Positions 32,341 through 42,284 of a stretch of 42,576 bases of DNA are shown here, in pieces; position 1 is the stretch's first letter, and every line of letters starts with the position of its first letter. The stretch comes from Agrocybe praecox. Taxonomy: Eukaryota > Basidiomycota > Agaricomycetes > Agaricales > Agrocybaceae. The DNA is taken from assembly GCA_964017145.1 (NCBI GenBank), contig CAXHKQ010000252.1, positions 1 through 42,576 on the forward strand, given 5' to 3'. Under the pieces are notes generated by a model. The model saw only the letters and a program-made list of their open reading frames with translations, made no database searches and was not told the DNA's origin. A program made the translations under genes and the position numbers.

Positions 32341-33160
32341 TTCATTTCCGTGTTATGTTGGTTTTTTCAATCGTCCTTTCGTTTGTTCTTTGATTTATGT
32401 CAATGCATTCACAATTCCTGTAGATGATGTGGGATAAATCTGATGTCCTTTCTCTGTATCATGCAGAATCCACGAATATGTTGATGGGCCTGCTTCTTAC
32501 GGGTCAAAAGTGTTTATGTCGTTTCGCTTCGCCTCATCGTATCATGAAAGAGCCCTGAAATTCCGCCAGGTGTATGTTTTTCTCTGCTTTCCTCCATCAT
32601 TCATGATCCCATCTCGTGTACTTTTTCATTTCTTAGAAGAATGCCCGCGTGCGGCGTAGTACGTTTATAAATGATATGTTTTGAGTCTATACAATTAATA
32701 CACGATTTTCTATTTAGCGTTTCTGAGCAAGTTCTTTAAAGGTGAACACAAGCTCTTCTGAGTCCTGACTGCCTGAGAAAAGAAGATAGTATGAAAGGAG
32801 GAATGCGATATACATAGAAATCAAAACCGCGGGACCCATGCGACGACAAGAAACGTAGATGAAGATAAAGACGATGGCCCAACTTCGTGAGCCTCCGCTG
32901 TTAACGATGAAGTTGTTAATCAGCGAGGATTTGACGCGTAGATATTACTTGCCAAAGAAGGTATGCGTTCACAGCGAAGCTAATACACTGCTCTCCATTC
33001 AAGGGGTGCGGCTCTGTCGACAACGGCATAGCACTGGTCCGGCTGTAAGTAATTATTAGATGGGTGATAAGAAAATTCACCTACACGTCGTTCAAGTTGA
33101 TGGCTTTGATCTATTGCTATTTGTGCGATATCATGTTTGTTATCTCAGCCTATATATCAA
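32341..33160. other. Intergenic, 820 bp, no supported gene
   Basis: It contains a short block (CCAGGTGTATGTTTTTCTCT and following, 32570-32630) that recurs with changes at 37470-37510 between the two PUF genes. A 66-codon plus-strand frame at 32859 has no support. Confidence 0.45.
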
Positions 33161-33164
33161 AATC

Positions 33165-33455
33165 ATTTTCTGCTCTACCAGGTATCGCTGCCGCATAAAC
33201 TTGTTGCAGGTGGGTCGGTCATTGGAAACGTTGCAATATGGAAATGGGAATAAGTCACTCCTCTCTTTTTTTCTGCAAGACGTGGAATCGCCAGAATCGC
33301 CGACTTATAGGATTAGCTCATCAAGAGCTTTCGAGCGCTTTTATTTCGCCCTCGCAAAAAAAATCTCTGCATTGCATTAATCATTATGGCAGCAGCTTGT
33401 GTACCCATCTTATACATCTTATTCACCCTCCTTCATTCGTACGACTAGCCCGATA
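33165..33455 (+). pseudogene. 3' fragment of a WD40-like/membrane protein (copy of 22.74-23.0 kb)
   Basis: LPHKLVAGGSVIGNVAIWKW corresponds to QRKLVAGASVNGHISLWEW at 22.75 kb. After a stop (TAA after WKWE) and a one-base shift within an A run at 33356-33363, the frame gives LCIALIIMAAACVPILYILF and HSYD, the same C-terminal membrane helix. The upstream propeller is missing. Confidence 0.7.
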
Positions 33456-33479
33456 TATTGCTTTCTACTATCTGACTTG

Positions 33480-33905
33480 CGCCTTTAACTTATTCACGAT
33501 CGACCTTTTTTCTCTCAGATGCGTGGAAGACGCGTTACTGAGATACGTAAAAATCACGTCCCGACTAGGCCAATCATCTTCGTATTATAGGCAAAGGATA
33601 GGGAGCTCCATTTGAGCCCATATGTAGAAAATTCAATGAACCGAATGGGCACTGGATTCGAGGATTCACTTCTAAATACGGTGGTGCTCTGGGAAGAGGG
33701 TATATTGCGTCAATGTTATAACTTGAAGCCATGACGATATCTGATATCTGCGAAGGAAGTTCAAAAGAACCGGACCCGAAAACAGCTTTACTCGACCAAA
33801 TTCACAATGGATCCAACGCGGATCTCAGGATCCACCGCTTTTGTCATCGTTGTTGTTTTCGCCACTGGCATGTGGATAGATGTGGATCTTGGTTACTCAC
33901 CCGGG
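33480..33905 (-). pseudogene. Decayed, internally deleted copy of the small gene at 23.1-23.8 kb
   Basis: 33509-33615 matches 23095-23200 (the exon with ...LGQSSS-type complement and AGATACGT), and 33670-33905 matches 23640-23880 including GGGTATATTG and the upstream promoter part, while about 400 bases of the middle are missing. Together with the preceding entry it shows that one block holding both convergent genes was copied. Confidence 0.6.
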
Positions 33906-34089
33906 TCCGCATATATCCGAAGGATGCATTGTATTCTTCCAACGCCGCATCATGACTTTAGCTAGGCTCGCTATGACGATCTTAAGACTCCCTCCTAGCC
34001 ACTGATGATCACCATCAATGCACTCTCTACGACGAGCGATGTGATTATTGCCATCATGTCTTTGCACTTTGCTACATAGAGCAAGGTCG

Positions 34090-34575
34090 GGTTTCAATGG
34101 GTAAAGAGTTAACTTCATCTCGTTCGTATAGTCACTTATTGAAGAGCTTCGTTACAGAGACTGGTTCGTTCTTTGCATATCAAGTATTTGTGCGAAATGT
34201 ACTCAACCTTTGACTGCTAGTCTCTAGATCATCTTCATCATCAATACTGGAGTGTATGTCGTCCCTGTTTGCCATCTCATGTATTTTTCTCAAAATTCTC
34301 TCTCATTTATAGTTTGACAACACACGTCTCTCCCATCACAAAGTCCAGTTACTCATAGAGTGGAAGCTTATAATTATGGCCATTCAGCTGCTGTGCGGTC
34401 GCCTCATTGATGTGCGTATGTCTCATACCTCCTTATTCTTCCTGCTTTTGTTGACTTCGATCAGCTCGTCGCTTCTCCAAACAGTCTGATCTACGCCACC
34501 TTCTACTTCTGCATCGGACGCCGCACGTCTTTCACTGCCTTCGGACGCAAACCTCTCATATGCTTACTCCGTCCC
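34090..34575 (+). pseudogene. Fragment resembling the C-terminal part of a DUF6534 membrane protein
   Basis: Pieces SFVTETGSFF, IIFIINTGV and LVASPNSLIYATFYFCIGR occur in the order seen in the DUF6534 (Pfam PF20152) family of multi-pass membrane proteins, whose C-terminal part typically reads INTG...L...SPN..IY..FYF.IGR. Between them the frame is broken by stops (for example in the stretch 34330-34380), and after IGR the expected continuation is lost. The assignment rests on recall of the family pattern. Confidence 0.5.
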
Positions 34576-34635
34576 CATTCCATTTTCTCTATAGTTTATA
34601 CCAATTTCTTCTCGGCTAACATCCCAGGATCGGCA

Positions 34636-35390
34636 TTTGTCAATGGGGCTGGTACCACAGGTCCATTCTCTACTGCGGAGGAGGAGGAGGAGCTGTTGAA
34701 TAGGACGTGCGAGGCGAATATGAGCTTGACGCTGAAACAGAGGTCTAAGATCGCAAGGAACGAAGGTAAGCCCGCCTTTCATTATACCTTAAACCTTTTC
34801 CATTCCTCCCTTTGCACGTACTCTTTTGCACGTTCGGTTCCGTGATGTCTGATATCCTTCTTATTCTGTTTGTAAATAACCAAGCAGGGCCGCAAACTCA
34901 GCAAAATATTCAAGTCCGAAGCCAAAATCGAAAAAGCCTCCCTTCAAACCGCGATTGACGAACTCGCGTCCTTGCAACAGATCCAGAAGAACACCGTCAA
35001 ATCCAAGCCTGCGCGTCTCTCTTCCTCTCACACCGCGTTTCTCCACCCATTCAAGAAGACGGAAGCAGCTTATCTGTCGGGAAAGCTCCGATACGACAGA
35101 GAACAAGCCGAGTTAAACGCAGAAGCGAGCGTGTTGGAGACGTTGAGAGAGAATGCCAGGGACGCTGCGGAGAAGGTTCGGGATAAGGCTGCGGAGGTCG
35201 ATGCGATGCGGAGGATGTTGGCGGTGGATAAGAGGGAGAGGGAGCTTAGTTTGCAGGAGCTTAGTGAGCGTGGGATGGGCACTATTAGGAGGAAAGGGAG
35301 CGTTGGCAGTGCTACGATGAAAGATGGAGGGAATCAGCCCATGGCGCCTGTGATGAGTGAGCGAATAAGATGCGACGTGGGGCCGCAGTA
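34636..35390 (+). pseudogene. Coiled-coil, Lys/Glu-rich protein fragment resembling basidiomycete Ncp1-like proteins
   Basis: Two segments: AEEEEELLNRTCEANMSLTL to KIARNE, then after an intron GRKLSKIFKSEAKIEKASLQ, ELASLQQIQKNTVK, KKTEAAYLSGKLRYDREQAE, AEKVRDKAAEVDAMRRMLAV. This matches the KRLSKIIKxEAKxEKKAL...I.EL..IQK.QK pattern of proteins annotated in basidiomycetes as DNA-binding protein Ncp1, from memory. The intron does not join in phase and the segment SKPARLSSSHTAFLHPF breaks the charge pattern, so I regard it as a degenerate or partial copy. The usual long Gly-rich N-terminus is absent. The terminal hydrophobic stretch of the open frame after 35390 is probably not part of the protein. 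Confidence 0.45.
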
Positions 35391-35639
35391 CCAAGTTTCT
35401 TTGCTCCATTCTTTGCTGATCTTTGGATTATGCTTGCTTTGCGGTTTGAAGTTCATTCTTATGTCTGTTGCAATACTGTCGGCTTTATTTCAAATATTCA
35501 TGTAATTTCTTTGGCGAATGTATTATTAGTCACTAATGCGCGTGTAATCCCATATAACTAGTGTCCATAATTTCAAAACATAATCAGAAAAAAAGACACA
35601 GGACTCGTACGTACATGCCATGCGTAGCAGTGGCCCACT

Positions 35640-35790
35640 GAAACAAGTACCTTGAATATACCTTTGGCGGCATTTCAGATATGCTGTGCATAAACCGCGA
35701 TCTCCTTGCAGTTGGTACCACAAGAGGAAATCTTGTTGTATTCTCTATCAATAATTCCTTAGGAGCAATGAGAATATATTTGCAGGACAC
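35640..35790 (+). pseudogene. Fragment of the myristoylated WD40-like gene (copy of 24.37-24.48 kb)
   Basis: KYLEYTFGGISDMLCINRDL followed by LAVGTTRGNLVVFSINNS parallels RYLEYTSGGVSDMLWINNDF and LAVGTTRGNIVVFSTNNE of the 24050 gene. Only this one exon is present; the conserved Trp of MLWIN is Cys here. Confidence 0.75.
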
Positions 35791-35821
35791 GTCCCAATTT
35801 AGCACGCGACTCTTGGCAGGT

Positions 35822-35842
35822 TTAAAAGCACCGATGTCAAAA
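35822..35842 (+). promoter_or_regulatory. Shared motif upstream of PUF gene 1
   Basis: TTAAAAGCACCGATGTCAAA lies about 210 bases before the start at 36035; a near copy lies about 215 bases before PUF gene 2. Confidence 0.4.
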
Positions 35843-36034
35843 GATGTCTAAGAATAAACTCTTTCGTAACTCGCTAATGATTTAACTGCTAGCCCCAAAT
35901 GAGAACCAGACTGCACCCCAATCTTCCTACTCCCGTTCAAAAAAGCATTCAACGATACACCGTGAGTTCAGTCGAATTTTGATACATCTCTTCTATTTGC
36001 TGAGGTTTTCAGCTATAGAAATTGTATAGAAACC

Positions 36035-37363
36035 ATGTTCGCGCTTACTACTTTTTCCGAAAGTCAATGGAAAGAATGGGGACAGAGATTAAGAGCCACT
36101 ACTGACGACGAACGGTCTGAAATTATAACTAAAATGGTTGAAGAGGGGTCTGTCGATTTATTGGCCTCCAATCGTACAAGTTATCAAGTTGAGTGTTTAT
36201 ATTTTTAACTAGAGGCTGACCCAGCTTAACCATTCCTAGTTCATGGAGATCCTTGTGTGCTCAAGCACAAAATTGCAGAGGCTCAGGATTATCGATGTAC
36301 TGGAAATAGAAAGGCTTTCGTTCGATTGCTACGGGCATCGCGTTGTTCAAATGGTATGTGCTTTGACAAATTATCTGCCAGTGTCTGCGCCTCTGACCCT
36401 GCCTAGATTTTGAGCTGCAGTGTTGGGTGCCAGGAGCAGCAAACTGCAATTACGTCTCGCCTGTTAAGACTGTGCCTCCCCCTCTCAATGAGTAGATACG
36501 GCAATGCTGTAAGAACTTTGTTGTTCAGTCCCTTTTTTTGAACTCACGGTGCCATTTTAGATAGTCCAGTCCATCATTGAGTTCGCACCTCATGGCCGCG
36601 ATGGCTTTGTGGAAACTATTCTCAACAAAATAGAGGCACTTTCGACTGATAAATACGGCCACTACATTGTCATGCAATGCCTAAAGGTCCTACCCACTGC
36701 GTCTAAGCAAGACATTGCAAACAGGCTTACCAATGTCTTCTGTGACACGGCTCAATGCCCTTATGGGGTGCGTCCACATTTATAATTTCATTCTGATTGA
36801 GCTCTGGGTTAAGATGCTCGTCACAGAACTACATAATGCAGGAAATATTTGCATACTCGTCTACCCTATCGAACGCGGCCTCGCTGTACGCTTACGTTTC
36901 CGGTTGCTTCGTTTCCTTGTCCATGGACAAGTACGCCTCAAAGGTCTGCGATATGGCGCTGGTGCATGCTACTCCTCTCGCTCTAAGTGACTTGGTGAAC
37001 GAAATCATTGGACCCTATCCCGACGCACGAGTTGTTTATGCATTGGCGAATGACCTACACGGCAGTGAGTATTTCTCCAAAAAAAAACGGGTAAACAACT
37101 GAAAACCAAGTATACTTAGATTTTGTGCTTCAACGAGCCCTCCAATTAGCGAAAGAGCCGGAACGTTCCCGTCTTTATATCATGGCTTCATGCATTGTGA
37201 AAATTGCGGAAGCACAGTGTTTCAACGGCCAACCATCACATTCTCCAGCGATAAATGCCAGTAAGTGCCAAACTTGTAATTGTGTCGTTGGAACTTACAG
37301 AGCCAATTAGTCAAGGAACGCGTGGAAGAATATCTTAGCATGAGATACAATTTGGGGATGTGA
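36035..37363 (+). CDS. Pumilio/PUF-family RNA-binding protein, copy 1
   Basis: Seven exons, about 335 residues (MFALTTFSESQWKEWGQRL to YLSMRYNLGM, TGA 37361-37363). PUF repeats are visible by their YG-type helices: CYGHRVVQMILSC, RYGNAIVQSIIEF, KYGHYIVMQCLKV, PYGNYIMQEIFAY, KYASKVCDMALVHA, NFVLQRALQLA. Aligned to a standard eight-repeat PUF domain these look like repeats 3-8; repeats 1 and 2 are absent or too divergent. PUF proteins bind 3' UTRs and control mRNA decay or translation. Base-contact residues (positions 1 and 5) are N/Q in the repeat-4-, 6- and 8-like units, the uracil code, while others differ (H/Q, H/M, S/D). Introns are about 50-70 bases and all join in phase. Tandem with a paralogue downstream. 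Confidence 0.8.
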
Positions 37364-37931
37364 TTAGTTAGTAGTACATTTCGGACAAACGACTTTGTAG
37401 TTCATGAAATCATTTTATTTTAATTTACCCTACGTGCAGAATCCTATGCATCAATTTTTTCCCTGAAATCCTGCCAGGTATACGTTTTTCTCTGCTTTCC
37501 TCCATCGTTGATAATTATACCTCGTACCAAGGACATATAGTATGGAGTCCGATTCGATACAGGTCCTGGATTTGAAACATAGATTCACTTGTAGTGTAGG
37601 AAGATTTCCCTATTTTATGTTTTCAAAGTGATTTGGGAACCAACCTTAGGCTGAAAGGATACTTACATACGACAACCCACAAATGCTCAAATGCTAGCAT
37701 CAAGTAACGAAATTATAAAAGTACCGATGTCAGATCAAAACCTAAACTAAGCTCTTTCGTAACCTTGTCACTAACCTTAACATTATAAGCGCCATCCTCT
37801 CTCAAATGCGGACTTCAGAACCCCCATTATTGTCCTGAAATTTGGACAATCATCAGTTATAACGCCGTGAGTTTGTCATATTGCGCTCCCGTATACTCTG
37901 TTTCTGGAAGTCACCTACTACGTCAGAATCC
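37364..37931. other. Intergenic between PUF copies
   Basis: 568 bases. It contains the shared motif at 37713 and the block near 37470 that recurs at 32.57 kb. An ATG at 37881 in frame with PUF gene 2 could extend that protein by 17 residues. Confidence 0.45.
37713..37734 (+). promoter_or_regulatory. Shared motif upstream of PUF gene 2
   Basis: TTATAAAAGTACCGATGTCA, followed by an AAACT.AGCTCTTTCGTAAC-like stretch that is also conserved upstream of PUF gene 1. Confidence 0.4.
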
Positions 37932-39276
37932 ATGAACTTCAGCTTCAGCGTTGAAACCTGCTCCAGTCACTGGAAAGAATGGCGAGACAGCATAAAAAAT
38001 GCTACAGACACGGAACGATCCCAGATTATAACCCAAATCGTGGAAGACAGGTCTGCCAATTTGCTGGCTTCTAACTTTTTCAGTTATCAGGTTCGTGGGC
38101 AGCCGTATGTCTAATCATAAAATCTTGGGCTGACCCGGCGTGTCCATCCTGCAGCTAATGGAACTTCTCGTCTGCTCAAGCACAAAATCACAAAGATTGA
38201 GAATCATCAGTGCGTTGGACATCGAGAGGCTCTCATTCGACAGCTACGGACATCGCATCGTTAAAACGGTGTGTAATGTGTTGGTTCCGCTCTCAATCTA
38301 CGCCTCTAACACCATTTAGATGTTGAGCTGCAGTGCGGGGTGTCAGGAGCAACAGCTTGCTATTACATCGCGCCTGGTGAATCTGTGCATTCCCCTGGCC
38401 CTCAGTAAATACGGCAACCTGGTAAGAACTTCACAAAAAAATCCGTCTTTTTGAGCTCACGATGTTCTAGGTCATCCAGTCTGTCATCGGGCTTATATCC
38501 CAAGGACGTGACGAATTCATAGTTGCTATCATCCAGCGTATAGAAGACATATCTACTGATAAATATGGTCACTTTGTTGCGATCCAATGCGTGAAGCTCT
38601 TATCCCCAAGTTTCCAACAAGAAATCGCAAATAGGCTGGTGAATTGTTTTTGCGTCATCGCTCAATGCCAATATGGAGTGCGTCAACTTATACGAACATC
38701 CTTTTAATTGAATCAGTAATATGTTTGCAGAATTACGTCCTGCAAGAAATATTTCAGTATTCGTCTTACCTATTCGAAGCGGACCCACTCTATACCACGC
38801 TCGCTAGTTGCTTCATTCCCTTGTCGATGGACAAATATGCAGCAAACGTCTGCGAGAAGGGGCTGATGCATGCCACGCGTCTTGGTTTGACTACCTTACT
38901 TCATGCAATCATTGCCCCTCATCCTGACGCCCAAGTGGTTTTTTCGATGGCAAATGATCGCTACGCTAGTGGGTGTTTAAAACAGAAAAAAGAACAAGTA
39001 CTAATAAAGCACAACCAGATTTTGTGCTTCAGCGAGCCCTCCTTGTGGCAAACGAGCCTGAACGTCGCCGCCTCTACGTCATGGCTTCCTCTGCTGTGAA
39101 AAAATTTGAAATACGATCCTTCTTCTATGGTCACACGAACCGACCATCGTATTCGCCAGGACTTCATGCGAGTAAGTCCCAAAGGCATACACTCCCGCAT
39201 GAGCTTATAAAACCTACTAGTCAAGGAGTTTGTGGACCAATATTTTGACGCGTCTCGAAGAGTATCTGAATCTTAG
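37932..39276 (+). CDS. Pumilio/PUF-family RNA-binding protein, copy 2
   Basis: Same seven-exon structure as copy 1, about 342 residues (MNFSFSVETCSSHWKEWRD to RRVSES, TAG 39274-39276). Repeats: SYGHRIVKTMLSC, KYGNLVIQSVIGL, KYGHFVAIQCVKLL, QYGNYVLQEIFQY, KYAANVCEKGLMHA, NFVLQRALLVAN. Introns interrupt the same codons as in copy 1, so the pair arose by tandem duplication. The contact residues have moved apart: the third repeat-like unit ends in K instead of Q (HRIVK against HRVVQ) and the seventh is A/E instead of S/D, which could change the RNA target. The frame is intact throughout. The start was chosen by matching copy 1; an in-frame ATG at 37881 is possible. Confidence 0.8.
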
Positions 39277-39690
39277 AGATTATGCAGGCTGTCTCTCGGT
39301 ACTATGGCCAACGTACTTCCTCGGACAGTATCCTCTCTTTGCGCTTTGCTTTTCCTCTTTTCGACTTGTGGATCGGACGTCATAGATCATGATGAGAATA
39401 GCCTTAGAACTCGCTAGGATTGTTACGAGTCCTCCCATTTTCAGTCGGCGACATTTTTGACGACGGAAGTCTTCGACTTCATAAGACCTGTGCATCGAGT
39501 ATTGAGAATCCCAGTGATGGGTAGAACGGTGCTTGCGCTTTTGATGGTGAGAGTTTCGGTCAAGAACCAGCTGGGATAACCAGGGTAGTTTCATAAAAAA
39601 ACAAAGTAAAGAAAAAATGGGAGACAAACCTTGGCATATTATCAAGATGCGCTACTCCGCTTTAAATAAAGATCGCGTAATCCAAATTCT
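39277..39690. other. Intergenic, nothing recognised
   Basis: 414 bases. A 121-codon minus-strand frame (39280-39645) is basic, lacks splice-supported neighbours and is not supported. Confidence 0.4.
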
Positions 39691-39699
39691 GACCTAGCA

Positions 39700-40440
39700 A
39701 AGATGATGAACAACACGGTCATCAACACCCCTCCATAACACCGTCCCACGTCCACCGGGTTCTTAACTCAGTTCCGACTTTTCGTACCGACATGCTGACG
39801 GCGGTTCCAACAACGTCCAGGCACCTGACATTGGACGTGCAGGGACACCATACGCGCGTAGCGTCCAAGGAAGGGCTGGGCTGCCTAGATCGTCTTTACC
39901 CGATCCTGGGTTGATTTTCGACACGATTTTGGAAAGGAAGGGGGCCCCCATTGTGATGCATTCCCTGTTCCGAACGGTCAGCAACAATATCTTTGTCAAC
40001 AACGCGAGCTCGTACCTTGATCTCAGTCCTGTCTATGGAGACAGTGAGTCTATTCCGAAGTTGTGCTGGGTTGATGACACTAAACGACATTCTTCAGACC
40101 AAACTGCGCAAGACAAGGTTCGCAACAAGGAGGGAGGACTGGGCCGACTATACCCGACGTGTTCTCGAGGAGCGACTCATCTTCCTTCCCCCAGCGACTA
40201 GCGTTCTTCTCGTGCTGTTCAGCCGAAACCACAACGTGCGTCTTTCTTTTCTTTTCTTCGTTGGTCCTCCTACTCATCTAGTCGACCAGTACATCGCGGA
40301 CAAGATTCTGAGAATCAACGAACGGAAGAGATGGTCAGACACAAGCCATTGCGAAATACGTCAAGGATGGTCTGAGGTAAGTTTGCTACATTCTCTGCCC
40401 AATAGCTGTTCCAGGATACTCACTGCGCTTGTCTATCTGT
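39700..40440 (+). pseudogene. Truncated linoleate-diol-synthase/Ppo-like haem peroxidase, frameshifted
   Basis: FSYRHADGGSNNVQAPDIGR, TPYARSVQ, LPRSSLPDPGLIFDTILERK, IVMHSLFRTVSNN, NNASSYLDLSPVYGD and then NQTAQDKVRNKEGG follow the order of the animal-type haem-peroxidase domain of fungal fatty-acid dioxygenases (Ppo/LDS). These oxidise linoleate to 8-hydroperoxides and make oxylipin signals. The His of MHSLFRT is the likely distal haem ligand and is kept; SSYLDLSPVYG is the calcium-binding neighbourhood. A frameshift follows near 40160: the correct continuation LEERLIFLPPATSVLLVLFS with RNHN, and then YIADKILRINERKRW, lies in other frames. The N-terminal part and all of the proximal-His and P450 regions are missing. 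Confidence 0.75.
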
Positions 40441-40479
40441 AGTGCTTCAAACCTTGTTGACTGGATGAAAGGTAAAATT

Positions 40480-41990
40480 CTAACATAGATAGATTGGATG
40501 GCGCTATAATGCCACGGCCGACTTGACCAACATCGTTGGAAAATACGTTGAGCACCCCGTCGATACTGAGTGGCACTATGGTCCTGGCACTACTCAGTAC
40601 CACGCAAAGGATACCAACGCAGACCCTTACAAGCTTGATCTTTCCCTCGTATACACGAATGCCAAAAGGAGCGAATCTGCTCTCGAAGTCTCCCTTCACA
40701 CTCTTACTTTGTAGCAGTAAGTAACCTATTGGGAGTCACCATTTCCTCGATTGACGACAGGATCTGGCAGGTTTATTACACAGTCAAGTCTCCGAAGAAC
40801 GTCACCTATGCTAAACTCTGTAAAGCGCACATGATGCAGCAGCTCTCTCAAACGTAACCCAGGTTAGTTTGGAAGAACTATCTACTAATTGTCAGAGACT
40901 GACCTACTCTCAGGCCATAGAAAGCGATACCCATCTCAAGACCGCTCTGAACCAATAGGCAACTGCACCGGATGGTCCTTTCCATAGCGACTTCAAACGT
41001 CTCTGGGACGCTAAGCCTGAGTTGCTCCTGATGAAACATCTACTATCACTGTGAGGAACGGTCATTTGGCCTATTTCAACACCAAGGACATGACGGAAGA
41101 CTTCCTCGACAAGTATATCAAAGCGAACATTATGATGTATGTCGATTCTCTCTTTCTTTGTTGACTCCCACTCATCAAATTCTTATAGCGGATTCAACCT
41201 TCCTGTTGAAGGAATGCGAAGTATCATCTTTTCTGCTTCTGTCCGCACCTTTGCTAACTATAATCAGCCTGACTGCAGTCATTCCTTTTGCCTGAGTACC
41301 AATCTATTTTATCCCAAACCAACACGGGCGGATGGAACGCGATCAAGGTCGATCAAACATACGGCTTGGGAAACGCTAGCATCCGACCCATCCGTGTCAA
41401 CTGTGGGGAAATTATCTGTTGGGCCAGCGAGGCTACCATTCACGATGAGGACACACAAGTGACAGTTGTCGTGTACTACCGAGCAGGTACGCTATATTTA
41501 TCTGTTAAATTGGCATGGTTAATTTCACATTTACATTTCGCAGAATACTCTTCCGCCTAACATCAGTCCCGACGATGTTCAAAACCGCGTCGAAAACTTC
41601 AATAAAAGCCAGTTCCTCAAAGCCTATTAAGACGTCTTCCCTACGAGTAGCTTGTCCAAGGATAAGAACAAGAAATACTTAAGGGGATTCTTCGAGTTCG
41701 ACCACTGGAACCCAAACAAAGACGACCCCAAAAATCAAATTGCTGAAAAGCTTTTCCAGTACGTTCTTTTCGCCATTATAATATTGCCGGGCTGGTACTA
41801 AGACCAACTCCGCAGACGTGACGATAAGTTAGACTCAGTAATCCACCACAGCATCCAGCCAGTAGTTTACAACTGGCTTGTGAAGCTCCTGACCAGCCTT
41901 TCTGGCAAAAGCTACTCGAAGAATCCTAAAACTTCACGTACAAAGGAAAACAAGGCAACCTTTGGATCCTTGCAGTCAACACACTTGGGC
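40480..41990 (+). pseudogene. Decayed gene of unknown family
   Basis: A chain of coding-like pieces on the plus strand separated by short introns and stops: GWRYNATADLTNIVGKYVEH, YHAKDTNADPYKLDLSLVYT, YYTVKSPKNVTYAKLC, ESDTHLKTALNQ (then a stop), STITVRNGHLAYFNTKDMTE, SGFNLPVEGMRSIIFSASVR, NTGGWNAIKVDQTYGLGNAS, NCGEIICWASEATIHDEDTQ, SPDDVQNRVENFNKSQFLKA (then a stop), YLRGFFEFDHWNPNKDD, VYNWLVKLLTSLSGKSYS. Coding signal over 1.5 kb is clear; the stops and frame changes indicate a pseudogene. I do not recognise the family. It does not match the expected C-terminal half of a Ppo protein, so it is listed apart from the preceding entry. Confidence 0.5.
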
Positions 41991-42284
41991 TTATAGTAAT
42001 GGGAAGATCACGGAGAACGCCCACAGTGGAAAAACCCCCAACCACTTTTATCTCCGCGTTCTCATTGTAAATCTATTTCTCTCGATCCCGATAAGTGTAT
42101 TGGTTAATCTTCTCAATCTTAGCTTGCCACTGCGGCCCCTGATGAAGAAGATGTTGGCGAAGTCTAGTTATCTGCACCGCATACTTCCTCATTTCACCTT
42201 TGTATCACTCTTCATATTATGGCAGACAATAATACATAGCGTCGTTTTGAGCCTTAATGGTATACATCAATTTATTAAGGCTAC

